A DNA stretch of 64,000 bases, taken from the NCBI GenBank assembly GCA_035578175.1, contig JAQMRL010000002.1:100604748-100668747 (forward strand). The letters run 5' to 3'. This document shows, in pieces, positions 1 through 11,660 of this stretch. Source of the stretch: Catonia carolina (lineage: Eukaryota > Arthropoda > Insecta > Hemiptera > Achilidae). Positions within the stretch are counted from its first letter, which is position 1; each line of letters opens with the position of its first letter. The notes below the pieces were generated by a model that saw only the letters and a program-made list of their open reading frames with translations, had not been told where the DNA came from and ran no database searches. The translations under genes and the position numbers were made by a program.

Positions 1-540
1 TCCCACACCTTAGGTCTAATATTTTTGAATATATTGCAGTATCTAACATAAATTAAAAGGAAGATTTAGTGTTTTGTATGTTACTAACTTGGATAAAACA
101 TAATTATTTTTAAATGATAAAAGTAATATAATTAAGTTTTTTTTAGTAACAGTCTATGGTAATGTAATAAATAATAATTTACAATAGTTGACATTAAAAA
201 GATTTAGGCTATAATTTGAACAGTTCAGAATGTACGCAAAAGTAGTATCGTAAAATTAAGGTATTGATGCAGTTAGAAGCTACATAAGCCTAAAGGCTCT
301 ATAATTGTGTCTACAAAAATTCACCTGCGGCAACATTGATTAAATTACATCATTCTTTGTATTGGTTTTTGTGCGAATTTATTGTTCATTTTATTTAAAC
401 ACTTTTGTCTGTTTAGTTATTAACTCTTTTTCGTTTTGTTTGAAAAACTACAGACACATTTTATTTAGTGATATCCTCTTTGGGTAACTTATTAAAAACT
501 ACAAATTGCTAGCAGGCTTATTGCTAGACACTAAATTAAT

Positions 541-622
541 TAACTACCTCTGTAGCGTAAAGGTTAGCGTGCTCAACTGCTAGGCAAAAGGTTCGGATTC
601 TCAGCTAGTTTTATTACCTACG
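541..622 (+). mobile_element. Truncated SINE head
   Basis: aactacctctgtagcgtaaa, then ggttagcgtgctcaac and aaaggttcggattctcagct carry A- and B-box-like sequence of the family A head. The body is absent or unrecognisable. Confidence 0.5.
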
Positions 623-1640
623 TTAAGAGCTAATAAAAAATTTCTTGATGCGTTTTTTTTCTAAAAGTGTATTTTTTTGCAATCAGTTTTTTATAAATAT
701 AATCATAAACTTTAACTAAAGATTAGAAACATCTAAGTAGGCAATGTTCTTAGCATGAAAATATAAACCACACTCAAGAGTGTTTCAAAAAAGACTTAAC
801 TGTGAAGAAGAAAAATTATAAAACAAAAATTGATGAACTGTGAATCAACATCTTGAAACACGAAGTTGTTGAAGCTAAAGACGACGATGACCATGATAGA
901 GACAATGATGCTGATTATGAGAATCGATGATTAGTAGTAGAATTAGAAAAAATATTAAATTATTAACAAAATCGTAAAGGTAAGTCCAGTTATAAACTAA
1001 TATAAATAACTTAATCAGTTAATTTAAAAACAAACCATTAACGTTGATTTGATGTTCTGTATAAATATAAGAAAAGTAATTTAAAAAAAAAGTCATAACT
1101 TATTAAAACAATTAGGAAAATAAGTTAGGTTTGTAAAGTAACTTAGTATAGTTATTAGTAAAGTAACTTATGGTTGTTACTACTTATTATTGAACTTTTG
1201 TTTAGAATCATAATTAACTTTGAATTTACTATTTTTGCATCTATTATTCTCAAACAATTAACTTAGTACTACAACAAAAATGTGTATTGACAAGATGACA
1301 TTAATTGTTTTCATATCTTTACTGTTTTTTCTTTTTTCTTTACTTACGTTTTGTTGAGTCAGCAATTTTTGTAAATTTTTATCACTATATATTTAAAAAA
1401 AAACAAATTTTATCATAAAATTCAGTAAAATGTGGTTTGATTGATAAAATAGTTGAAAATTTAATCTATATTAGTGTAACCTTTAAAACTGATATATTGA
1501 TACAAACTTGTAGTTCTTAAAATTGCAAATATTTTACAACGGTTAAAACATTATAAAATTTTAGGCTTTTATGCTGAAATTCAGTAATTCAATAATACGC
1601 AATAAAACATTGGGCAGAATCTATGTTCAACTCATGGTAA
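623..1640. other. AT-rich stretch, no gene seen
   Basis: No open frame or repeat of known type. Part of 720-960 (gtgtttcaaaaaagacttaa to gattatgagaatcgatgatt) reappears at 11480-11650, so an unnamed dispersed repeat is present. Confidence 0.5.
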
Positions 1641-2416
1641 TACGAGGGTCATTCGGAAAGTAAAGAACGTTTTGATTTGACGAGCATTGCAGTTCCTCAC
1701 CACCTCCGCTGCCGAGTCATTGGCCTTTCACTCACCTTGAACCAGTCTGGTGCTAACAGCGAGCTTGGTGCTAACAGCGAGCTTGGTGGTACAATCTTGT
1801 ATTGATTATTATTTGTATGTCTTCAAAATGTGTGACAAAATTAACGATCCTGCTAAGTGTGAAGTTCGTAGTGTAATACGCTTTTTGAATGCTAAAGGAG
1901 TGTGACGTATCGAAATTTACAGACAAATAACGGAGGTTAATTGTAATATGATGAACAAAACTTCATTTGGAAAATGGTACATTAAGTTTGCGAGTATTGT
2001 TGTCTAGCGGCGTTGTGCTTTGCACGATAACGCGCGACCACATTCTGCTGCATTGACGAAGAACTTGCAACAGTTTCGATGGAAGGTTTTTGATCATCCA
2101 CCTTATAGCCCGGACTTGGCCCCGAGTGATTTCCATATGTTCCCAAACTGAAGGACGTTTTTGGGCGGGTACCGCTATGGAAGTGATGGAAAACTGAAAG
2201 AGGGTGTTAGTGAGTGGTTAAACAACTTGGCCGCAACTGAGTGTGCAGAGGACATAGCAAAACTGGTGAAACGGTACAAGCGTTTTAAATTCTTACGGCG
2301 ATTACGTAGAAAAATAGTTTAAGTAACAGATATGTTGTATAAATGTTTTGTTTGGTTATAATAATAAAGTTTCAAAAAGAACGAAAAAGTTCTGTATTTT
2401 CCAAACGACCCTCGTG
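1641..2416 (+). mobile_element. Internally deleted mariner-family element
   Basis: The ends are inverted repeats beginning ACGAGGGTC (left, ..ATTCGGAAAGTA; right, reverse complement ..GTTTGGAAAATA), similar over about 32 bases. The left end abuts TA as expected for mariner; the right target copy looks mutated to TG. Inside, ATG at 1828 opens a frame like the N-terminal helix-turn-helix of mariner transposases (AKCEVRSVIRFLNAKGV), stopped by TGA at 1903-1905. After about 2003 the sequence jumps to the catalytic end: HDNARPH, then HPPYSPDLAPSDFH with the last two Asp of the triad, ending at TAA 2320-2322. The middle, including the first catalytic Asp, is missing. A full mariner is about 1.3 kb, so this is a non-autonomous relic. 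Confidence 0.85.
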
Positions 2417-2949
2417 TCTTAGTTTTTTTTAAACTTTTATTATCGGAAACTGTTTTATCTTTGAACAACAACCAAATTTAATTATTGCGTTTCTTGTGCT
2501 AAATGTATTTGATATGATTTTAATAGACACCCAATTTTCAACACATGGTTTGATTGATAATTCTTGAATGATAATTCATGGTTTTTGATAATTCTTGGGT
2601 GCACCTAATAACAATTAGGTGGTTATTGTACAAAGTTGCTCACTCAACTGTTGTTACTTGACAAATTAAAACGATATATCTTAGTATTATACGTTCTCTA
2701 GATACTATTTGTTAATGTAGTTCTTGTTATGCAGAGTATTATAAAGGGTCTATTACACTGCGAAGTTAGTGGCAGGTGGTTACCATCTGTCTTCGTTTAC
2801 ACTAGTTCAGTTTGCACTTTGTCTGTCTCTATAAGTAGGCTGTATAACAACTGATTAATGTTGAACTGGATTAACACGTTTACGCATCCGCCTATTGTTA
2901 TAAAAATAGATCTTCTATTAATTAGATATCCTTTCTTTTAAATGTGGCG

Positions 2950-3390
2950 TTTGATTTTTACTTTCTCCTGCCCTGTAAAAAAATATAGGGAAGGAAACTA
3001 TTGTCTTCGTGTAGATTTTTTGAAATCGAGTTTTCACCAGATATGCACGTTTTCAGGTCCCCTGAACCCACAAAACATGTTGTAAGCGATTGGTCAGTGT
3101 CTGTGTGTGTGTGTCAAAATAACTCAAGAACGGAATACAGTTCGAACTTAAAACTTGAAACATAAGTTAGGTACCACTACGGACCCGACACAGACATTTT
3201 TATCAAAATCGTTCAACCGGAAGTAGTAGTTTATTCGTGCGATTTTTTACTTTTTGCAATTTTTTTGTGAAAATGGCTCCAACAATTTTTTTTTTAAAAC
3301 GCCTTATTTCCTACTTTTTATGCTTTACAAGATAGGGTAAGCGCTACGTCTGCTGAAATTCTTGGGTGGCCTGTGCTCTCGTGGTAACTG
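2950..3390 (+). repeat. Family B repeat, 5' part
   Basis: It starts tttttactttctcctgccct, has a short (GT)n run at 3100-3115, then tttttatcaaaatcgttcaa and ccggaagtagtagtttattc, and ends around gctgaaattcttgggtggcc. The internal palindromic units seen in the longer copies are missing. Confidence 0.7.
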
Positions 3391-3737
3391 TGTTTCTCTG
3401 TTCTTTGACACCCAAACCCCACCCGTAATTTTTCCCTCTCTACTAAAAACAGCGCGATTCGGGTACGGTGGCATCTGCAGAAACATTAAAAATCATGAAA
3501 TGAAATGACGGTTTTTTAAGCCATTAAACATATTCGATTTATTCTTATTTATAGCCGGGGTCTCGGGTTCTTGGGTTTCTGGTCAGGTCTGGAATTTTTT
3601 CATCACTCATCTTCATCTGTCATTCTTATCACCGTCTGTATTAGCAACAATTTTTCAAAACAGTCAAATGTAAAAAAAATCAATTAATTCCATTTCACTG
3701 GCCACGATCGTACCGTTTACTGTATTATTATTTTTTT

Positions 3738-3887
3738 AGGTTTTTTATTTAAAGTCGCATCAACAGCTTGGTCATTAGCGACTACAGTGGGTTGTGACTT
3801 GTTATAATTTCCAGACCCTAGCCAGGAATGGAACCCGGACCTCCGCGTGGTAGGCCAGCGCGCTACCACTACGCTACGGAGGCGGCC
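3738..3887 (-). mobile_element. tRNA-derived SINE (family A), near-complete
   Basis: The minus strand reads gcctccgtagcgtagtggta (A box), ggtccgggttccattcctgg (B box), then gggtctggaaat and a tail gctaatgaccaagctgttga..actttaaataaa. The head resembles a tRNA but no proper acceptor stem or tRNA fold closes, so it is a SINE promoter rather than a tRNA gene. Confidence 0.78.
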
Positions 3888-4683
3888 TGTAGTATTATTA
3901 TTTGATGATAAAGTGTAACAGTGAGATTATTTTACTTTAGACAACAATTGAATTATTCAGAGCTCTTAAACTGTGGTTTGTGAATACGTAGTTTAATTTC
4001 GTTCACCTTTATTCGAATATTTTTCAAAACTGTCGAATAAAATAGAATTATTTGAATAACCCTTCACTACTCGTACCAAGTTGTAGCTACTTGGAACAAA
4101 AGTATATTTTTCCGTCTCAAAACTAGTTACTACTATGAACTAGCTGGGAATCGAATTCAAGACTTGCACTTAATAGAGAGCTGTGCAAAATATTTTACGA
4201 ATGTAACGACGGAGAAGAAAATTTGAAACTGAATCTTATTAAGTTGACTTGGAATAATTTTAAAAAACTATTGTAAGAATGTAAAATTAACTAAGGTCAT
4301 TTAAAAATATTTTAAGTATACACAAAGAAAAAGATAAATATGGATGAAAGAAAGAGATAGTGATCGGAAGAGGAAGAGGAACACTAGATAAGATATAAAT
4401 TCTTGATGCAGCGTGGCGGCTGAAGGAGGCCGACACAAAACGATGTTCTTCTAAAAATAAACAAAGTAAAATAACGCCAGTTGCTAATTTGACAACGTAA
4501 AACTTTTGTAACCGGGATCAGAACGCATCGGATCATTCAACCCCAATTCTTTACAATTACACTCCGTATTGGATTGTAATACATTTTGTACAGTACATTG
4601 CGGCTGAAAAATGTAATTCTTACTTAAACTTTTAATATTGAAACTCAAGCTTTTTACCTGAATCAGTACTGTAACTGAGGAAG

Positions 4684-5325
4684 TCTGTGTAAAAAGGGCG
4701 TATTTTAGAAATTTATGTTTTGAGAAAACGAGGTTTATATCATGTCTGTAAATTTATTAGGGTACAATATTTTGAAATAGGCATCTAATTGAAATTTTCA
4801 AAATAAAGCTAACAATTTGAACTATTATAATGAGTATAACTTATTTTAGCAAATTAATAAAAAAATATACTAAATAAATATTAAAATTATGCGCCCTTTT
4901 TAGGGAGATCGTTAAGCATGTTTTGTGTACGCCCTTTTCACAGAGATTGTTATGTTTTACTGAAATCAAAAAAAATAAAACCGTAATACTGTATATTGTA
5001 ATAATATTTCATACTGGATCAAATAAAAGGTAAAATAAAGGTTTTATTAAAAATTAACAAAATTTTTCATGAACTCTGTTATTAAAATACTAGAATATAA
5101 GTTTATAATTAGAATATTATAGTTTGATTAACCTTTTAACGTTCGTGTTAATCTCATTCGTAAGCAAAAATTGCCCAGTGCACTGCCTTAGTCATTTCAA
5201 AGTTTCGAGCTAAAATACAAATACATTGAAATAAAATTTTTCAGTCTTATAGAGAAATTGTGGAGAGTTCAAAAACACCATCTTCCTAAAACGGGCGTAG
5301 CCTATACCAGTATACGCCCGTTTTA
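4684..5325. repeat. Recurring GGGCGTA motif with a hairpin
   Basis: tctgtgtaaaaagggcgta (4684-4702) and tacgcccttttcacaga (4929-4945) form an inverted pair, gcgccctttttaggg lies at 4891, and 5288-5324 is the palindrome aaaacgggcgta...tatacgcccgtttt. The recurrence in AT-rich DNA suggests a small repetitive element; no family was recognised. Confidence 0.4.
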
Positions 5326-5444
5326 TGTAGACCTTTATTTTAGATCTTAGATTACTGGTTAAAATTTCGTAAGTCTAATGTGTTAAAATCTCACTGTAAT
5401 CAGAAATGATAAATGACTGCTTTTCATCATGACAAGCCTCATAA

Positions 5445-5917
5445 AAAATATTACTTTCCGCCTAATGAATTTATCATTAATTCATCACAAGGTCTGGCTG
5501 TACAATGAAATGTATTACTTTCAAAGATTTTTTTATTGTTTAGGTCATCAGCCGAAAGGTTGGTTTGAACCTCTAGAGGCATGTAAAATAAGGAGTGAGG
5601 TGGTTTACCAAGCCTTCCTCACTGAGTGGAAAAAATATGCTTTTCAGCAAGCCTGGCCCTTTAAAAATCATTTACTTTTCACCCTGAAAACGACACCTTC
5701 ACTTTATTCACCACAGGGTCTGGCTGTATAACAAAATTAATTACTCTCAGAGGAGATAACTCTGACTAATGTCTTTTATACCACTACCTCTTCTGTTCTT
5801 AAATGCTCAGTCATATAATTGGTTGACCATATGATGAGAAGCAAAACTATAAGAATTTAGTAGCCTTGGAACTAAGATCAAGTGTAAATAATTTAACACT
5901 CCACCTGCCTGTTATGA
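5445..5917 (+). repeat. Dispersed repeat family D, with partial duplicate at its front
   Basis: The core starts ttgtttaggtcatcagccga and ends ttaacactccacctgcctgt, about 385 bp. A partial unit with acaaggtctggctgtacaat sits just upstream (5445-5525), so two insertions abut. Short frames in it are not genes. The segment ggtttgaacctc resembles a pol III B box, so a SINE origin is possible but no full tRNA head is seen. Confidence 0.75.
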
Positions 5918-5964
5918 AAAAATTTCAGAGCACATAGCTATAGTTAGTGTTACTATTAACTTTT

Positions 5965-6072
5965 CTTCAATATTTCAGCCATTTAATTGGGTCATTGAGA
6001 ACAGAGCTATTTTTATAGCCTTAAAAATAACAGGTTAATTGAAATTAATTTAACATTTAACCTGTCTGTGAC
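5965..6072 (+). repeat. Family D repeat, 3'-end fragment
   Basis: It contains catttaattgggtcattgag, agctatttttatagcc and atttaacctgtctgtga, matching the terminal 100 bp of the family D copies. Confidence 0.55.
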
Positions 6073-6074
6073 AC

Positions 6075-7220
6075 GCAATGAAGCGATCGGTAAATAAACC
6101 ATAAGAAAAATAACAGTTTATAATGATCACTTTTAAGTGATTTGAAAGATGTACCTTGTCATCTGTAGAATAAGTTCAATAGCCTTTTGTTAACATACTT
6201 GGATAATTAAACGTTATTAAATTTTTAACGGAGACTAAAATAATTATACAATTATATGTGTGTACGTTACTTTTATACATTTTTATGGTAATTTTAGGCT
6301 TAAAGACGCATATTATTTTGTTCACATGATAAATATTACAAAAATGTAGTGTGGTGAGAATTTTGTTAAAATAAAAATACATTCTCAAAAGAAAGGCTTT
6401 GTTAGCTTTTATTTACAACGATGTTCATTCCGGAAATTGCAATTCATATTAGCACAGAACTTGTGGTGTTTCCTGAGAAGTCTATAGACGGCCGTAGCTA
6501 AAGTAATTGTATTTCCTACTTCACTGTATACTTAACTCTTACCGTATTTATCAATCTCAATAATAAGATTTCTTACCGTATTTTTATCTAAAAAAACACC
6601 AAATTACTTATTTGGTTTATTTTTTTATCCCATTTGACACAAATACGTTATTTTTTTGTCCTGATTATAAATAAAACTTTCCGTTTTTATTTCTCGTTTT
6701 ATCATACTGTCACAAAAAAAGTATTCCAGTTTTAATTAAAGTTTTATTACCTCAAAAACAAAACAGATTTGTAAGTTTTAAAAACTGGTTATGTAGATAT
6801 ATTACTTCATCCAGATACCAACATTCTAAACTATTGATTGGAAATTTCTAAAATTTACTATCAGGTAACTGTTGGTTTTGTACATGGGGTTTTAAAATTA
6901 TAGATTTAACCTCAAAATGTAATGCCAGATTAAATTTAAAAAACACCTAATTTTCTAAATGACTTTACTCTTGTGAAAAAACTTTATTATGCTTGATTAA
7001 TAACTAAATAAGTATTTTTTATAGAATGTGACTTACATGTTTATTATCTTATCTGAAAAAAATTCAAAATTTTTGGCTGAGGAGGAACTTTAACTACTGT
7101 CAGATACTACTGTCAGATTTTTTTTGAAGGCGAATACCGGGAAACGACAAATAGTATTATTGCGAATAGTAGCTTATGTAGAAAAAAAATAAAGCATTGC
7201 AAAAGTGAATGAAAGGAAGC
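6075..7220. other. AT-rich stretch, nothing recognised
   Basis: Only short frames without protein signatures. A short hairpin-forming sequence, aagtaaacaaag...ctttgtttactttt, lies farther on, near 8040-8075. Confidence 0.5.
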
Positions 7221-7224
7221 TGTT

Positions 7225-7440
7225 ATGTATCGACCACTCTACGGAATACAAGATTTTATTATGCATATTTTAAATGTTAATATGCTGGGTAAGAAAGGAA
7301 AGGGAAGGCCGATGAACCAGAACTTAAAAGGGTTAATGAAAGTTATGAAATTCAATAAGTACATAGATATGAAACAAATACTGAAAGGAAGTCATCTTTG
7401 CAACATTATGAATGATTTGTTACTAGCAGGAATTTAAGAG
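7225..7440 (+). repeat. Repeat unit shared with 15410-15510
   Basis: A 70-codon frame contains GKGRPMNQNLKGLMKVMKFN and KYIDMKQILKGSHLCN. At 15418-15510 a broken copy gives VMKDMKFNKYVDKEK and a similar SLC ending. The two are clearly related, so this is a dispersed repeat, probably a retroelement tail, rather than a host gene. Confidence 0.4.
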
Positions 7441-8319
7441 CAAAAATTGACTGTATGCCGATGTAGTTGAGAAGTTAAGAGTGAAATACGTGTTATTGAA
7501 TCAAGAGGTTTCTTTTATGATTTTTTTTTTTTTACTTGTGAATTGAGAAAAGTGTGTACACATTCATTTATTGAGCTTTAAATGATAAATCATTTCTAGC
7601 AATGCAATATTATCTTACAGGAATAAAGGATGCAGGTCTAACTATTAAATCAGTCTGAATTAGATCCTCTGGAAACTTCTGAGGAACCATACGATCTAAA
7701 TCACCTAAAAGTGTAAAAATATTGATCTAAAAACGCTTCAAAATTATTTAACTAGAATGTTATTTAACATTTTAATATATTAAAAAGTAAGGGATGTGAA
7801 GATGATCACTAAATAACTGATACGTTCTTTGTCCGAAAAATTGTAGTATTTAATACTATTAATATTAATACTATTAAATGGTAAAATAAATATATAACAG
7901 GAAACATAAAAAGGAAATTTGAGGTAACATTTCTAAATAGCAAACTCATCGTAATCTAGAAATAAAATTAACAAAAACATAATTCAGCAGTTTAAATTTA
8001 GATCATCAACATACTTGACATTTTGCTATAAACGAAAGAAGTAAACAAAGAATGGCATTGCCCTTTGTTTACTTTTGTTTCCGTTCTACTGTATTAAGAA
8101 CTACATTTATACTCGTATGTGTATTAATATACCTAAAAATATTTGTCAAATAAGTGATTAGTAAGTTCGCAAGTTTTTCGCTATTCGTTAACATTCATTG
8201 TACTCTACTGGAAACCTTTTTTCGCAGTAACACTCTTTGTTGAAGACTTGAAACCAATGCACGTATTTTACTTGAAAACTGTAAAGAAAAATAAAAGAAA
8301 CTTTCAAATTAATATACTA

Positions 8320-8610
8320 CCCACCGGGTTGGTGTAGAGGTAAAGTCGTCGCCGCGAGTCAGCTGATTTTCGGAGACGAAGTTTTGTGGTTCAAATCTTG
8401 GTAAAGGTATTTACTTTTATATGAATTTGAATACTAGACAAAGGTTACCGGTGTTCTTTGATGGTTGGGGTTTAATTAACCATACTCTCTAATGAATGGT
8501 CGGCCTGGTTATTTATAAGACTACAATTCATTTACACGTCATACAAATCGTCCTCGTCTCATTGGGTCATGGGGTTGCTTAATGTTCTGTATTGAACAGA
8601 TTGCAACGTA
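8320..8610 (+). mobile_element. tRNA-derived SINE (family C), first of a tandem pair
   Basis: The head ccaccgggttggtgtagagg (A box) and gtggttcaaatcttgg (B box) are followed by a body with gaatttgaatactagacaaa, ggttggggtttaattaacca and cctcgtctcattgggtcatg, ending ttgaacagattgcaacgt. Length is about 290 bp. Confidence 0.75.
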
Positions 8611-8667
8611 CACACACGTCAGGCATTGTAGACTGGAATGAAAAAAGAATAAATACAAAAAGTAATA

Positions 8668-8972
8668 TTCTAGTTGGTCTAGTGGTAAATTTGTCGCTGC
8701 AAATTAGCTTTTTAAATAGCTGATTTTCGAAGACGAATTTTTCTGGTTCAAATCCTAGTGAACGTAGTTACAATTATACGGATTTGAATACTAGACAGTG
8801 GTTACTGGTGTACTTTGATGGTTGGGGTTCAATTAACCATACTCTCTCAGTAATGGTCGGCCTGAGTCTGTACAAGACTACCCCTTATTTTCACGTCGTA
8901 CATATCATCCTCGTCTCATTGGGTCATGGGGTTCCCTATATTGGTCTTAAATTGAACAGATTGCACCGTATA
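8668..8972 (+). mobile_element. tRNA-derived SINE (family C), second of a tandem pair
   Basis: It follows the first copy after about 58 bp in the same orientation, with all body landmarks: ggatttgaatactagacagt, ggttggggttcaattaacca, gtcggcctgagtctgtacaa and attgaacagattgcaccgta. The head has an extra ttttaaatagctga insertion relative to the first copy. Confidence 0.75.
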
Positions 8973-9099
8973 CGAGAGATTAAAAACCGTACACATTAGA
9001 GATTTAAAAAATAAAAGTAAAAATATACAGAAATCTTAATTTTAAAAAAAATGTGATAGCAGTATTTACGTAAAGTTTAGTGTTATTACATTTATTTTT

Positions 9100-9240
9100 A
9101 CTTTCTCTTGCCTATATCAATACATAGGAAGGAAAGTATTTTGTATTCGACTGTACATTTTTTATTTGATAGGGAAAATTAGGTTTTTCTAAAAACGTGT
9201 AATAGGAATTTTCAACTAATCAACGACTATATAAACAAAC
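9100..9240 (+). repeat. Family B repeat, short terminal fragment
   Basis: The sequence tttttactttctcttgccta followed by acataggaaggaaagtattt matches the start of the family B copies. The rest diverges. Confidence 0.5.
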
Positions 9241-9587
9241 TGATATTTGTGTGTACGAGCGTATTTGTAAATAATTGTACGATTAAACTAAAACGATGAA
9301 GTCGCTTCTGAAAGTGAGGTACAACGTCAAACGAAATTGAATTGGAGTAAATAACACACAAGTTCTATGCTATTAAATTACAGTAACTGTAGAATTCTGT
9401 TTCATATTGCCTTTCTAGTTAATCAGATCCGTATTATACTAGATGGGCGTAAATTCTGTAAAAATACGACAAATTTAATATTATGAAGTGTACTAAAAGC
9501 TTAATAAAGTACTTTGAAACATTCATGGTCTTTAACTTTCAATTTTGACTTAACCACAAAATAAACTTCATACTCATCCACTCAGTG

Positions 9588-9690
9588 GCTGAATTAGTGT
9601 AGGCATCTACTTGCTACGCTCCAGATGCTTCGTTTGATTCCAACATGGAAAAACGTTCCGTTAAAATATTCAAAATTGTACGTAATCTAT
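9588..9690 (+). mobile_element. Possible SINE head
   Basis: ggctgaattagtgtaggcat and gcttcgtttgattccaacat have the spacing of degraded A and B boxes. Weak. Confidence 0.3.
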
Positions 9691-9804
9691 AATGACTGAA
9701 GTGAAAAATTACTTATAAACTATTGTATTATCTTGATGTCTTGATAGGTTGTTCTATATTGTACCAATCCCGTAATTCCTGGGTGGAATATTGACTAGAA
9801 TTTA

Positions 9805-10215
9805 GGAGTCTTCTTAAAGTTCTTCTCCTATCGGAGGTAGGAAATCATAATCATTATACAAACCTTATTCCCCGCTGCACGGAATAGTTCCGTATTACTC
9901 CAGCCCAACCAATCTCTCAGGTTCTTCAGCCAGTGTACCCTACATCTGTCATCTTTCCTCTTGCCTTTTATCTTCCCTTGCATGATTAATTGTAAGATGT
10001 GATATTTAGGACCTCTTATGTCATGTCCGAGACATTGGAAGTTTTTTCATCTTCACCGTTTCAATCAACTCACATTCTTTGCCCATTTTATCAAGCACAT
10101 GTCTATTTGTTATTCTGTTCGTTCAAAGAATTCTCCGCATCCTGCGGTAGCACCACATCTCAAAGGCCTGTATTTTGTCTAAATGGATCTTTTTTATTGT
10201 CTACACCTCCATCTT
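9805..10215 (-). mobile_element. Older degraded copy of the RTE-type LINE tail
   Basis: On the minus strand a frame reads IQAFEMWCYRRMRRILWTNR, ITNRHVLDKMGKECELIETV and KMKKLPMSRT, then becomes interrupted. It parallels the copy at 27351-27746 segment by segment. The 3' end near 9806 has an AAGAAG-like tail, matching the other copy. Stops and small indels make it nonfunctional. Confidence 0.75.
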
Positions 10216-10550
10216 GTACAACAGAACAGAGAAGAGTTTGATAGAACAGAAGAGAGAAGTTTGACGAGGTTCAAACTTGATGAAGTACCGAAATGTCGAC
10301 TGTGCGACAGTGAAGAGGAGGAGTCCATTGTGCAGTTTTTGAAAGATGTCCCTATTTTGGCCTCGACAGAATGGAGACATCTGAGAAGATAGGCGTTGCA
10401 CAGTGAATCCCAGAGAGAGTAGGGGCAGGGGTGCTGCAGGATGAAGAGGGCTGGAAGTTGGTCGCTCGGTTTGCGAAGAGGGTGGTCGGGAGACTGCGGA
10501 GGGAGGAGACATCTGGAGATAAGCGGGATCGCCCTCTCCCACAGTAAATC
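10216..10550 (+). mobile_element. LINE reverse transcriptase C-terminal zinc-knuckle remnant
   Basis: A frame on the plus strand reads RFKLDEVPKCRLCDSEEEES, then VQFLKDVPILASTEWRHLRR and a stop. After a frame change it continues with VARFAKRVVGRLRREETSGD. The CRLCD followed by a CP/VP..ARRHL-like pattern resembles the C-terminal CCHC-type segment of R1/Jockey-like non-LTR retrotransposons. Local GC is much higher than the surroundings. It abuts the minus-strand RTE tail, so the two insertions are adjacent or nested. Clade assignment is tentative. Confidence 0.55.
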
Positions 10551-11117
10551 AATCCTTTAATAATGTTTGTTTGTTTAAAACTGTTTTTGTTTAAAAAAAA
10601 CTGTTATGAAAGCTGTTATTCGGTTCCATAAAGGTTGACCAGAACAACTGAGGTACCTATTTACAGTTCGATCTCTTGTACCTCAGAGATAAAAATAGGA
10701 TGACCTGGAAGCAACAATTTTTTTTAGCTAAAATTTTAAAAATTGGTATGTGTATTTCGTAAACAATACTTAGGCAAAATAGTGAATTTGAACTTTTCAA
10801 AGATCTGTTATTCTAAAAATTAACATTAGTATTCTTAAAGCGATAATTAGAGCAATTCAAGTGTAAAATGGAAACGGGAAAACCAATAAACTAGTTACTT
10901 GTGCGGGCGTATTAGCTATTCCATAAGGAATTTGATGTAACGCAACACTAACTCAACCAGTGTTTGAATGATATAAAATTAACATTAATTACGTAGCAAT
11001 AGCCCATCATATTGAATTTTTGTACTAAACTAAGTAAATTTTACCTCCTGATTCCAGGCATTAAAAATTGTTTACGTTTCTTCTCTTTCAGAATAAATTA
11101 TTTATTAAAGTATTTAA

Positions 11118-11212
11118 AAACGGAAGAGGTAGAAGGGTAATTTGCACTAATCTAAATTATCTCCTCTAAAATTTCATTACATAGAATTTCATTACACAAA
11201 CCACCTTGAGAT
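11118..11212 (-). repeat. Family D repeat fragment
   Basis: The run cggaagaggtagaagggtaa, then aattatctcctctaaaattt and tttcattacacaaacc, is the reverse orientation of the middle part of family D (compare 61365-61450). Confidence 0.5.
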
Positions 11213-11660
11213 CAATATTAGAAAGGTGTCATCTCTTGGGTGGGAAAGTTAATTTGTTTCAGAATGCTGGAATATTGATCAGCAGTCAATGATTTTATTT
11301 GTAACCTATTGAGAAAGCAAACAACTTCCCTTTTAGTTGTAATTTGACTAATAATTGCACTAATAATATTTAACTAGGTTTAGTTCTTTTGCTATCAATT
11401 GTTTTTAAATTTAATTATAAATTTTAAGCAAAGACTAAATAAAATAATGTTTTTGAGTCAAAATATAAAATACACTCTGTAGTGTGTTTCAAAAATGACA
11501 ACTCTGAAAAAACTAAACTTCATTGAATTGTGCATTAATATCTTGAAACATGAAGTAGTTGAAGCTGGAAATGACGATGACCGTAATGGAGATGATAATG
11601 ACGCCGATTATGAGATGACGATAATTAGTAGTAAAAGTAGAAAAAAATAAGCTAAATAAT

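Noticed and set aside
5429..5731. 100-codon frame on the plus strand
   Set aside because: It lies within two abutting family D repeat copies, and the corresponding frame is broken in the other copies.
3738..8972. Possible true tRNA genes at the SINE heads
   Set aside because: A and B box sequence is present but no acceptor stem closes and each head continues into a repeated body and tail shared by other copies.
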